DNA from: a virus
Reading direction: 5' to 3' (one strand)
Length of the DNA stretch: 34,333 bases
Virus record (IMG/VR): IMGVR_UViG_3300046000_009007
Coordinates: 1 to 34,333 of that record
Shown: positions 1 through 6,854 of the stretch, one piece after another
How positions within the stretch are numbered: the first letter of the stretch is position 1
Layout: every line of letters begins with the position of its first letter
Translations under genes and position numbers: made by a program
Notes under the pieces: model-generated
Told to the model about the DNA's origin: nothing
Seen by the model: only the letters and a program-made list of their open reading frames with translations
Databases searched by the model: none

Positions 1-43
1 TTATCTGACTGCCAAACTCATCATGTATATTAATTTCTCCCAT
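1..43 (-). CDS. Partial unknown protein (N-terminus only)
   Basis: An ATG on the minus strand at 41-43 opens a frame reading MGEINIHDEFGSQI that runs off the window edge with no stop. A strong Shine-Dalgarno-like GGAGG (minus strand of 55-59) lies about 11 nt upstream, inside the end of the glycosyltransferase gene before it. The start follows that gene's stop by one base, so it is probably the next gene of the same operon. Too little is visible to name a function. The clear SD stands out because most genes here lack one. Confidence 0.6.
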   Translation of the reverse strand, partial: MGEINIHDEFGSQI

Positions 44-44
44 A

Positions 45-791
45 CTATACAGTGCCTCCTTGTGTATCTACTTTTGACCAGTCTGGCTGTATTTTTAAAT
101 ATTGTGATAATGTTTTAACATCAGATATACGTTCTTGTACAAGCTCAAACCATAATTTATCACTTATTTTATCTTTATCTGCAATCGCCATACGCGTTGC
201 AGTATTATCATGTGAAGATTTACCTATTACCCAGTGCATGTGTTCAATTATAATATCACCTCTATATTTTAGTCTGTTAAACGCACTAAAAACTTGATGA
301 AGCCACTGATCTACCCAGTTTATTTTAAATTCTTCTCTCATAAATTGTCCCATAATTTCAACATACTTTCTATGACAGAATAAATTAACTGCTAACTTCT
401 CTCCATGACATTTATCATTGCAGTGAACGGCTTTAATATTATCTGCAGGTCCATTTTGAAATTCTTTTATAATTTCCTCATCCCAATTTTGTGTCCTAAA
501 TACCATATCATCTCCTATCATCGAGATAATATCTTCAGTAGATTCTTTAGTCAATATATTCCACAATTTACCTAGCCCTAAAAACTGACCGTTATTTTGT
601 ATCTTAATAATTTTTACAAACGGTATAGCTTCGCTAATTTTTTCTGCTAAGCTTAATGTTGGATCATCCTCATCAACACCTAAATATAAAGTTACATTAT
701 TTATATCTTTTACTGTTGTTAATATAGAAGAGATAAGAGTTAATCGTTTATTCATTCTCTCTCTCGAAGGTACCAGTATAGCTATTTTCAT
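45..791 (-). CDS. GT-A-like glycosyltransferase
   Basis: A 248-residue protein that opens with a nucleotide-sugar-binding type beta strand (MKIAILVPSRER). It has a GDD motif (MIGDDMVF, about residues 92-99), as expected for the metal-binding DXD site of GT-A glycosyltransferases. The later HMHW segment and charged C-terminal half are consistent with an acceptor domain, but donor and acceptor cannot be read from sequence. It overlaps the preceding gene by 4 nt (788-791), so it is probably translated with it in a glycan operon. A role in decorating virion proteins, DNA or a host surface glycan is inference. Family assignment is fairly safe; specificity is unknown. Confidence 0.7.
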   Translation of the reverse strand: MKIAILVPSRERMNKRLTLISSILTTVKDINNVTLYLGVDEDDPTLSLAEKISEAIPFVKIIKIQNNGQFLGLGKLWNILTKESTEDIISMIGDDMVFRTQNWDEEIIKEFQNGPADNIKAVHCNDKCHGEKLAVNLFCHRKYVEIMGQFMREEFKINWVDQWLHQVFSAFNRLKYRGDIIIEHMHWVIGKSSHDNTATRMAIADKDKISDKLWFELVQERISDVKTLSQYLKIQPDWSKVDTQGGTV

Positions 792-1567
792 ATATAATTT
801 GATTTAATATTAGGATTGAAGTACATTACTGCTGTTGCCATATTTGACACAGGATGTATAAATTCTTTACATTTCGAAAGAGTAAATACTTCTAAGTACG
901 TGGCTATAGCATCGTCTATTGAACCAGGTGTAAAGTGAGGTTCTTCATCTGTACAAAAATTAGTTCTTCTAGATTTAGAATTATAAATACACTTGTTATA
1001 TCGTTCAATAAATGAATTAATATCATACAGATTATCTACAGCTAGATACAAGTATGTATTTTCTTTTTTAAGTTCATCTATTTTTGCAAAATAATTAGAA
1101 AGTTCAGGTAAGACATTGTCTGGCTGTTCACACTTTAGTCTATTGTTTCTTTTTAATATTCCTACTAAATGAATTTTATCTGATGTAAAGATATACTTGT
1201 GTTCTATCGAATCTAAATATGGTCTCAGTAAATCAGTTGGTTTAAAATATTTTAATGTCTTATTAAACTGTTCTCTCCACTTATTTTGTTTATATTTATT
1301 GAAAGCTTTCTTACCAGTATAAGAAGTATCTGTATATGATTGTAATTCAAAAGTTTCGTGTACATCTTCTCCAGTATTATACTCCTGAAATAATTTACCA
1401 AAAACCTCTCCACAATTATACGCAAATGCACCATAAGGTTGTCCTTGCAAATTCCAGGTTATTTTTACAACGTTATCTGTAGTTAGAGCTAAAAATGTAA
1501 CAACTTTATTAAAGTTAGAGAAAAATCCGCCTTCGTGAAATGAAACATTTAAGTGTATATTTTTCAT
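788..1567 (-). CDS. Fucosyltransferase-like glycosyltransferase
   Basis: About 259 residues starting MKNIHLNVSFHEGG. I chose the ATG at 1565-1567 because it lies just past the upstream gene's stop (1569-1571); a start at 1618 would overlap that gene by 50 nt. The C-terminal half carries the order of elements seen in GT11/GT23-type fucosyltransferases: a strand like IHLVGILKR (where family members have HxRRxD-like residues), then YLAVDN, then a D-A-I-A-T-Y-L-E-V-F-T-L-S-K-C segment followed by H-P-V-S-N. The basic HxR signature is degenerate (LKRNNR), so activity and sugar are uncertain. It sits between a methyltransferase and a GT-A enzyme in a tightly packed operon. Confidence 0.5.
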   Translation of the reverse strand: MKNIHLNVSFHEGGFFSNFNKVVTFLALTTDNVVKITWNLQGQPYGAFAYNCGEVFGKLFQEYNTGEDVHETFELQSYTDTSYTGKKAFNKYKQNKWREQFNKTLKYFKPTDLLRPYLDSIEHKYIFTSDKIHLVGILKRNNRLKCEQPDNVLPELSNYFAKIDELKKENTYLYLAVDNLYDINSFIERYNKCIYNSKSRRTNFCTDEEPHFTPGSIDDAIATYLEVFTLSKCKEFIHPVSNMATAVMYFNPNIKSNYI

Positions 1568-1568
1568 A

Positions 1569-2072
1569 TTATTTTTCGCAAAAAAGGACACCAAACCCAT
1601 CAATCCATAAATGGCCAATTTTTGTAATAGTAAAACCGAGGTCTTTAATTTTTGGAATTAATAAATCTTTTACATAATGACCATGATATTCTATATATAA
1701 AGATGTAATATTAGATACGTCATCACGTGTAAAATCTAAAAATAGAAGTTCTCGTCCTTCTATATCACTTTTAATAGCATTTATATTGTTTTGTTTTATT
1801 ATAAGTTTAACAAATGAACTATCTTTAATATTTTCAGCAAAGAAATTAGCATTAGGTAAATTAAGTGAACGAAAATACTTAATTTCATCTACAGATGAAT
1901 CAATGCCTATTAAACTTTTAGCTCCTTGTGCTAAAAGGTAGATAGGTGTCATCTTTGCTTGATCTGTTTCATCCCAGCGGCCGCAACCGAGATCTAAGAC
2001 GTTTTTATTTTGTACGTTTATATCTGGCCAGTGAACAATTGGGTCTTCGGATTCTATTTTAAATTCTTGCAT
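1569..2072 (-). CDS. FkbM-like SAM-dependent methyltransferase
   Basis: A 167-residue class I methyltransferase. The SAM-binding motif I is VLDLGCGRWDE (about residues 25-35), followed by an acidic strand end (LIGIDSS). The segment IKSDIEGRE matches the IKxDIEGxE signature of FkbM-type methyltransferases, which usually O-methylate sugars or polyketides. It overlaps the upstream glycosyltransferase by 14 nt (2059-2072) and is followed at once by the fucosyltransferase-like gene, so methylation of the glycan made by this operon is the natural inference. It is shorter than typical FkbM proteins but both key motifs are intact. Confidence 0.75.
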   Translation of the reverse strand: MQEFKIESEDPIVHWPDINVQNKNVLDLGCGRWDETDQAKMTPIYLLAQGAKSLIGIDSSVDEIKYFRSLNLPNANFFAENIKDSSFVKLIIKQNNINAIKSDIEGRELLFLDFTRDDVSNITSLYIEYHGHYVKDLLIPKIKDLGFTITKIGHLWIDGFGVLFCEK

Positions 2073-2904
2073 CTTGTTTATGTTTAATTTGACGTAGCGT
2101 TTGTATTACACTTTCTTTAGTAACAAAGGGTGGCTGGTTAGGGTAGTGTCCGTGTTTCTTTTTATATATCTCTCTTCCAGAATATACATTCTTCTCCCAT
2201 TGTTCCTTGTTATTAGCGATAGATGAATTATTAATTGCGTTAGGAGCTTCTGTTATGTATTTGTGACTGTCGTACAGGTCAGCAAACCACCAAAATGGGG
2301 GATGATAACCTGCTTTAATAATACAGTAAGTATGGTCTACATGCTCCCAAGCATTGTAGTAATTTTCATCAATTAATCCTACCTTTTCTAATACCTCCTT
2401 TGTAAAAAAAGAAAACATCGCTACGGTATGCTCAAATAGTGAAACTTTAGCTTTACCATAATCGACAACCAATTTTGGATTCGGTTCTGTATACTGATCT
2501 AATAAGTGCCTATTATGTAGGTCAAAATTTTGTATTGTTTGTTTACGATTAAAGGGTGAACCAGGCCCGTAGTTAAAATGATGAATACCGCTAGCTTTGT
2601 GAGCCTCTATATATCTATTAAAAATAGACTTATCTAATATAATCATATCATCTTCTATTATAAAGATGTAATCGCACCCTTTATCTAAAAGGTGTTTCAT
2701 AGCTTTATTTTTCGACTTTGCTACTCCAACGTTGGTTTCATTAAGCAAGTAACTATAAGGATTTTCGAATTCTAAAGACTCGAGATGCTTACCGTCGTTA
2801 ACAATAACAAGCTCGTTAACACAATCGCAATCTTTTATAGACTCAAGTAAGTTAGTTAAGTAGTCTTTTCTATTACATGTAATAATTCCCACGCCTATCC
2901 TCAT
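2059..2904 (-). CDS. Family 2-like glycosyltransferase
   Basis: A 281-residue GT-A protein. The N-terminus RIGVGIITCNRKDYLTNLL is the usual nucleotide-binding start of GT2 enzymes, VIVNDG is the second strand, and FIIEDDMIILD holds the metal-binding EDD motif (about residues 80-90). The later AWEHVDHTY segment resembles the conserved ED/EH acceptor region of the family. It is the first gene of the leftward glycan operon and has its own promoter just upstream (2910-2937). Donor and acceptor are unknown. Virion or fibre glycosylation is plausible because the divergent neighbour looks like a fibre protein. Confidence 0.8.
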   Translation of the reverse strand: MRIGVGIITCNRKDYLTNLLESIKDCDCVNELVIVNDGKHLESLEFENPYSYLLNETNVGVAKSKNKAMKHLLDKGCDYIFIIEDDMIILDKSIFNRYIEAHKASGIHHFNYGPGSPFNRKQTIQNFDLHNRHLLDQYTEPNPKLVVDYGKAKVSLFEHTVAMFSFFTKEVLEKVGLIDENYYNAWEHVDHTYCIIKAGYHPPFWWFADLYDSHKYITEAPNAINNSSIANNKEQWEKNVYSGREIYKKKHGHYPNQPPFVTKESVIQTLRQIKHKQDARI

Positions 2905-2909
2905 ACTTT

Positions 2910-2937
2910 AAATTAATGTATAAATCGTATAAATCAA
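2910..2937 (-). promoter_or_regulatory. Sigma70-like promoter of the glycan operon
   Basis: On the minus strand, TTGATT (2932-2937), a 16-nt spacer and TAATTT (2910-2915). The -10 ends only 5 nt before the ATG at 2902-2904, so transcription would begin at or next to the start codon. The spacing and the CAT triplet before the -10 match other promoters in the window. It would fire divergently from the late box at 2942-2953. Confidence 0.45.
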
Positions 2938-2941
2938 TCTA

Positions 2942-2953
2942 CATAAATAAATA
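2942..2953 (+). promoter_or_regulatory. T4-late-like promoter, CATAAATAAATA
   Basis: Two overlapping NATAAATA boxes (CATAAATA at 2942-2949, AATAAATA at 2946-2953). T4-type late promoters use TATAAATA, recognised by gp55, and marine relatives tolerate any first base. The second box ends 6 nt before the ATG at 2960, placing the predicted RNA start almost on the start codon of a putative structural gene. Confidence 0.65.
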
Positions 2954-2959
2954 AAATAT

Positions 2960-3520
2960 ATGGCTAGTACCACAACAAATAGTCTTTATGTCAACATTAA
3001 AGAACTTCCATCTATCAATGATATCAATAACGGTGACTTCTTGATCGTTGAGACACCAGACGGTACTAATATTATTGATTATCAGGACTTTTTTATAACT
3101 CTACAGAATACAACGTTTGAGTCAACTATTGTTAATTTACAGACCGATACTCAGACACTTAGTACTGATCTAGTAGATTTACAGAATAAATTATTACCAG
3201 TCTTTATATCAAACACGGTTAACAAGACCTTAGATTCAACAAACAATAATCAAGTTTTTGTATCTACTAATACAACATCTTTGATAGGTTCAAATCTAGT
3301 CGATAATAAAGTTATATACACTATACCTGCTAATCTACCAACTAACTTTTACACTAAAATATTAAGAGCAGGTTCTGGATCCGTTGATATTGTGCCTGGA
3401 ACCGGTGTTAATATCAACGGATCAACAGCTGGTGTTACGTTATCCTCTTACAGTACTAATGAGGTTTTCTGGATTGGCACTAACAACTACCTCGTAAGTG
3501 GTCAATTTAGAGTAATCTAA
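2960..3520 (+). CDS. Putative fibre or other virion structural protein
   Basis: A 186-residue protein with low Cys and Lys and many Thr, Ser, Asn and Val residues. A short central heptad-like helix (about 55-75, INLQTDTQTLSTDLVDLQNK) separates an N-terminal domain from a beta-rich, Gly-containing C-terminus ending in alternating hydrophobics. This composition is typical of T4-like tail fibre, collar or decoration proteins. No catalytic motif is visible. A late promoter directly upstream supports virion function. It is the only + strand gene in this stretch and lies beside a glycan operon, which could modify it; that link is inference. Confidence 0.5.
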   Translation: MASTTTNSLYVNIKELPSINDINNGDFLIVETPDGTNIIDYQDFFITLQNTTFESTIVNLQTDTQTLSTDLVDLQNKLLPVFISNTVNKTLDSTNNNQVFVSTNTTSLIGSNLVDNKVIYTIPANLPTNFYTKILRAGSGSVDIVPGTGVNINGSTAGVTLSSYSTNEVFWIGTNNYLVSGQFRVI

Positions 3521-4249
3521 CTAAATTTTAAATTTCTCATACATAGCACGCTCTTTCTGTTCCATCTCAAGAGCGTTCTTTTGCTGCTGAACTAAAGCTT
3601 CTAACTCAGTTAATTTATTAGGGTTAAAGATAGATTCTTCATCACCATACAAGTTACCAGTTGGATCTAAGTATTCAGATATAATATCAATACGACGCTG
3701 TCCGCTTACAGGTAAAGGTATAATACAAGGTGAGTCGTCTTTCGGGAAGAATATATCCGACTCTAAATTATGATAGTACTGTTGATAAAGTACATCAAAT
3801 ATATTATCGATCTCCTTAATATACTGCAGATTAGTATCTCTTAAACCATCATCTTCAATCTTAATAGACTCTTCATATCTTAATAAGAAGATAATGTCTA
3901 ATGATCTCATTGATTCCTTTACCAATGATATTGTTTGATCAACAAAGGTTTTATCAAAGCCATCGATGCCTTTATCATGACACCATAAGGTGTATACGAG
4001 ATTATCAATAGGGCATCGATCGTAAACTACTTTACTATCTTTCTTATAATCACCCATCTGCTCTATCATGAAGCCGAGTATATCTAGCTGCGTATCTTTT
4101 GAAGCAAGCGATGAGTGTGGTAGTTGTTTGTCTTTAATTAAATCACGATATGTTTTTTCCGGAGTTACATACTGTGGCCATACTTGAAGTATGTTAGTAA
4201 TCAGGGTAGTTTTACCTGAATTTTGGCAACCAGATATCGCGATTCTCAT
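3521..4249 (-). CDS. P-loop NTPase, AAA/NadR-kinase-like
   Basis: A 242-residue protein beginning with a Walker A loop (RIAISGCQNSGKTTL; GCQNSGKT at about residues 7-14). VVYDRCPIDN (about 73-83) resembles the DR-containing segment of small nucleoside/nucleotide kinases and AAA_28/NadR-type ATPases, and DIIFLLRYEES is a typical late strand. The last 30 residues (LEALVQQQKNALEMEQKER) form a predicted coiled coil not needed for catalysis, suggesting a partner or multimerisation. It may phosphorylate a nucleotide or nicotinamide riboside, but the substrate cannot be read. The stop abuts the convergent fibre-like gene with no intergenic base. Confidence 0.65.
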   Translation of the reverse strand: MRIAISGCQNSGKTTLITNILQVWPQYVTPEKTYRDLIKDKQLPHSSLASKDTQLDILGFMIEQMGDYKKDSKVVYDRCPIDNLVYTLWCHDKGIDGFDKTFVDQTISLVKESMRSLDIIFLLRYEESIKIEDDGLRDTNLQYIKEIDNIFDVLYQQYYHNLESDIFFPKDDSPCIIPLPVSGQRRIDIISEYLDPTGNLYGDEESIFNPNKLTELEALVQQQKNALEMEQKERAMYEKFKI

Positions 4250-4285
4250 AGTTAAACTTAATATATATTATTGATAAATCAACAA

Positions 4286-4447
4286 CTATTCAACATATTC
4301 CACTTCAGGAAATTCTGTTTTAATTATATCTGTCTTATAAGCAGGAATTGGTTTTCCGTTATTAGGTACTTTGTTATTATTCTGCGTTGGTGTGTTACAA
4401 CTAACTAAAAGAATAGCGAGTGCTAGAGTGAGGTTACATGCGTACAT
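4286..4447 (-). CDS. Small predicted lipoprotein (possible outer spanin)
   Basis: A 53-residue reading frame beginning at the ATG on 4445-4447, overlapping the end of the upstream gene by 14 nt in another frame. Residues 6-16 are hydrophobic (LTLALAILLVS) and end in a lipobox LVSC with Cys17. The mature peptide would be about 37 residues, rich in Asn and with five prolines, ending PEVEYVE. Small proline-containing lipoproteins of this size serve as outer-membrane spanins (Rz1-like) in phage lysis. No inner spanin is visible next to it, so the role is tentative. The N-terminus lacks the usual Lys/Arg, which is unusual for a signal peptide. Confidence 0.6.
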   Translation of the reverse strand: MYACNLTLALAILLVSCNTPTQNNNKVPNNGKPIPAYKTDIIKTEFPEVEYVE

Positions 4448-4865
4448 AAAAAATTGATTTTTGTTCTGATTCGGTTAGTGTTTTAACTGATCCATTTTGA
4501 GGTTCAATAAAGACCCATCCTTCATCGGTATATGCCATATTAATAGCATGATCGCCGTATACACCATTAGTACCAGCAGCTGTGTAGTGTATCTCTGCAA
4601 CAGTGATACCTTCGCTAGTACCTTTGCTTTTACGATGAGAGATATGAGCTAGTGTTCTAAATAAACACGAAAAGTCATCACAATCGAACTTTTCAGTCCA
4701 CTCATATAAACCTAACTCTTTAAGTACACCTACATAAAAAGGAATATATTCTTCCTTTAACCATTTAAAGGTAGGCATATTATAGACCTCATCAGGAAAA
4801 GTCTTTTTGTATACGTCTTTTAAAATGTCTTGTCGCTTAAGCTCTGCAGCAGTAATTTTTTTCAT
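4434..4865 (-). CDS. Papain/transglutaminase-like cysteine protease fold protein
   Basis: A 143-residue protein. The pattern FDCDDFS (Cys62), then GDHAINMAY (His106), then VFIEPQNG (Glu121) gives a Cys-His-acidic triad in the order and spacing of small papain-like folds, including the C-terminal domain of Marasmius agglutinin-type proteins (MOA/PF18021), whose DCDDF motif is close. It may cleave a peptide or amide bond, and its target is unknown. Its start overlaps the DUF5856-like gene by 4 nt (ATGA, 4862-4865) and its end overlaps the lipoprotein gene, so all three are probably co-translated. A role in lysis or envelope processing is inference from the lipoprotein. Confidence 0.5.
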   Translation of the reverse strand: MKKITAAELKRQDILKDVYKKTFPDEVYNMPTFKWLKEEYIPFYVGVLKELGLYEWTEKFDCDDFSCLFRTLAHISHRKSKGTSEGITVAEIHYTAAGTNGVYGDHAINMAYTDEGWVFIEPQNGSVKTLTESEQKSIFYVRM

Positions 4866-5230
4866 GATTGTCTTAGTTTGTAAAGTAGTTGATCCAGAGC
4901 ACCTTCGATTTCGTCTTGAATATTTTTAAGAGACCCGCTATCTGAATCAGTAGTGATAGTGTTAAGATACTCTATTAAATCGTTTCTCATGTCTGTGTAT
5001 ATATCAATTACTGACTTATTATAAGCTGGTAACTTTAAAACATATACAGTTGGTAATGTAACTTGGCGCCACAAATGGTTTCTACCATAGTAAAGTTCAA
5101 CAAGTCTATCTACTAAAGGATCAAGCTCTTCGTAGGCTTCACCTAAAGCTTTATGTTCTGCATGACTTTCAGTTTGCCAATGATCAATCTTTAATCGATT
5201 GAGTAGGTTAAATAGTATTGATAGTTTCAT
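4862..5230 (-). CDS. DUF5856-like, Dps/ferritin-type helical protein
   Basis: A 122-residue all-helical protein. The N-terminal pattern LNRLKIDHWQTESHAEHKAL (His17, His23, His26) followed by YEELDPLVDRLVE (Glu35, Asp37, Asp41) has the spacing of the ferroxidase ligands of Dps-like four-helix proteins. It matches my recollection of the phage family DUF5856. Iron binding or DNA protection is possible but not demonstrated for the phage family. It follows queE by only 11 nt and overlaps the papain-like gene by 4 nt. Confidence 0.7.
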   Translation of the reverse strand: MKLSILFNLLNRLKIDHWQTESHAEHKALGEAYEELDPLVDRLVELYYGRNHLWRQVTLPTVYVLKLPAYNKSVIDIYTDMRNDLIEYLNTITTDSDSGSLKNIQDEIEGALDQLLYKLRQS

Positions 5231-5241
5231 AATTTAATGTA

Positions 5242-6000
5242 TTAAACACTTAGGGCACGATCCCAAACTAATAAGTGTAATCTAGGGCTAAAGTTAACGC
5301 ACATAGCTTTGGCATACTCTACTACCACGGGCGCAGCTTCAATATGCTCTTTTCTAGAACCACAACAAGGCATAAACCAGACGTTAGTAGTAGGTACGCA
5401 AATATCACCATCAGGGTTAATGTATTTTCTATAAATTTCATCTATATCTTCTGACTTACTTATTACAAATTTAAAATCTGAACCGTTTCTTACATGCCAT
5501 CTTAATACATCAGGTTTATATGTCTTATCTTCTGGATCACCATTCGAGGTTAGTTTAGGTGAAGTTGTATATGTAACCTTAAAATTTCTCCATCCAGGAT
5601 TTGGCATTATCGTAGCATTAGTTTCAAAGTCAATATGAGGTAAGAAACCATATTTTTCTTTAAACGCTTGACAAATCTTAAGTAATTGATTCTGTTGAAT
5701 AAGAGGTTCACCACCTGTTAGCTTCCAAATCGCTCCAGCTTGAAGTTTATCAACAAACCCCCTACTCTCCATATAATCAAAAATTTCATTAAAGTTCATT
5801 TTATTTTTAACTGTCCAGGAGACATACGAGTCACATCCATTAGGTGAATCTGCACTAGCAAAACTTTTGCAAGTAAGATTACACATAGACATTCTCATGA
5901 AGACAGAAGGCTTACCAATATGTCGACCTTCCCCTTCAATAGTGTAAAACACTAAATCAGAACTTAAAAATAAGGTTTCTTTATCGCAGTCAATATTCAT
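5242..6000 (-). CDS. queE: 7-carboxy-7-deazaguanine synthase, QueE
   Basis: A 252-residue radical SAM protein that would convert carboxytetrahydropterin to CDG, the third step toward preQ0. Visible features are FYTIEGEGRHIGKPSVF (about 18-34), the family's substrate/SAM region, TGGEPLIQQ for the GGEP SAM-binding motif, and a C-terminal SPRLHLLVWDRALSV like that of other QueE proteins. The cluster cysteines are Cys40, Cys44 and Cys56 (CX3CX11C), so the third cysteine is displaced from the canonical CX3CX2C; extended spacings are known among QueE enzymes. Promoter at 6011-6038. It belongs with queD, folE and queC in this window. Confidence 0.88.
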   Translation of the reverse strand: MNIDCDKETLFLSSDLVFYTIEGEGRHIGKPSVFMRMSMCNLTCKSFASADSPNGCDSYVSWTVKNKMNFNEIFDYMESRGFVDKLQAGAIWKLTGGEPLIQQNQLLKICQAFKEKYGFLPHIDFETNATIMPNPGWRNFKVTYTTSPKLTSNGDPEDKTYKPDVLRWHVRNGSDFKFVISKSEDIDEIYRKYINPDGDICVPTTNVWFMPCCGSRKEHIEAAPVVVEYAKAMCVNFSPRLHLLVWDRALSV

Positions 6001-6010
6001 ACTTTAACTA

Positions 6011-6038
6011 ATTGTAATGTAGTTCATTTACATTTCAA
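6011..6038 (-). promoter_or_regulatory. queE promoter with GAACTA element
   Basis: On the minus strand: TTGAAA (6033-6038), 16-nt spacer, TACAAT (6011-6016). The spacer carries ATGAACTA, with GAACTA at 6020-6025, exactly 3 nt before the -10, as in the promoters of folE, 43 and 41. The -10 ends 10 nt before the queE ATG, giving at most a very short leader. Confidence 0.7.
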
Positions 6039-6084
6039 TATGTAAATAAAAATTATTTTTGTATATAATATATACCTATATGAG

Positions 6085-6092
6085 TATAAATA
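6085..6092 (+). promoter_or_regulatory. T4-late-like promoter upstream of phoH
   Basis: A perfect TATAAATA. It directly abuts an ATG at 6093 and lies 9 nt before the ATG at 6102, which favours the second start. A separate TATAAT (6064-6069) further upstream could give earlier expression, but it has no convincing -35. Confidence 0.55.
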
Positions 6093-6101
6093 ATGTTACA
6101 T

Positions 6102-6854
6102 ATGTCTCGTAAAATAGCGCGTAAGCGTAAAAGTGACGGGTTGGAAGATGTAAATGAGATACGTACATCTTTACAGCAGAACTGGTTCTTAAATTTTAAA
6201 ATTAAGAAACCATTTCATTTTAATGAGCTTCATAAGAATTTTTATGATTGTATAAGACAAGATGAAACTAATATGGTGTTCGTGGATGGACCAGCAGGTA
6301 CTGGTAAGAGTTACATATCTGTTTTAGCTGCCTTAGAACTTTTTAAAGAACAGAAGATTAAATCTATAATCTATATTAGATCTGTAGTTGAGTCTGCTTC
6401 TAGATCTATTGGAGCATTACCTGGAGAGGTTGATGATAAATTTTCACCTTATGCAGCACCATTACTTGAAAAGGTAAAGGAGATTACAGATGAAGGCACC
6501 TTTAATCTCCTTAATTCAAACAACGTTTTACAAGCAATACCTGTAAACTTTGTAAGAGGTCTAACGTTTAATGATGCTGTAGTAATTGTTGATGAGTTTC
6601 AAAACCTAGATATGGCTGAAGCTATTACTATTCTTACTAGGTTCGGCCGTAATACTAAATATATCTTATGTGGTGACTCGTTTCAAGCTGATATCGGTAA
6701 TAAAACCTGTATTAATAGGCTTATAAACGCATTTGATACTGATGAAAGCGCTGCTAATCATATTTACTGCTTTAGATTCGGTGAAACTGAAATCGTTAGA
6801 AGTAAGATACTACGCTTTATTGTTAAAGCATTAGAGAAGATACCACGTATTTAA
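6102..6854 (+). CDS. phoH: PhoH-like ATPase
   Basis: About 250 residues. The P-loop is DGPAGTGKSY (residues 63-70 from the ATG at 6102) and the Walker B is VVIVDEFQNL (about 160-169). It also has GLTFNDA and a late CGDSFQAD sensor-like segment, together diagnostic of PhoH/PhoL ATPases. These are very common in marine phages; their role (RNA metabolism or phosphate stress) is unsettled. The start at 6102 is preferred to 6093 because 6093 touches the TATAAATA box. The first residues are strongly basic (RKIARKRKS). Its 3' end overlaps the convergent queD by 4 nt. Confidence 0.9.
   Translation: MSRKIARKRKSDGLEDVNEIRTSLQQNWFLNFKIKKPFHFNELHKNFYDCIRQDETNMVFVDGPAGTGKSYISVLAALELFKEQKIKSIIYIRSVVESASRSIGALPGEVDDKFSPYAAPLLEKVKEITDEGTFNLLNSNNVLQAIPVNFVRGLTFNDAVVIVDEFQNLDMAEAITILTRFGRNTKYILCGDSFQADIGNKTCINRLINAFDTDESAANHIYCFRFGETEIVRSKILRFIVKALEKIPRI

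Noticed and set aside
52-297. An 81-residue rightward frame opposite the first glycosyltransferase
   Set aside because: It is a shadow of the minus-strand gene with no promoter, ribosome site or recognisable protein features.
1568-1618. Longer N-terminus for the fucosyltransferase-like gene (start at 1618)
   Set aside because: It would overlap the FkbM-like gene by 50 nt, and the conserved-looking protein begins at MKNIHLNV (1567).
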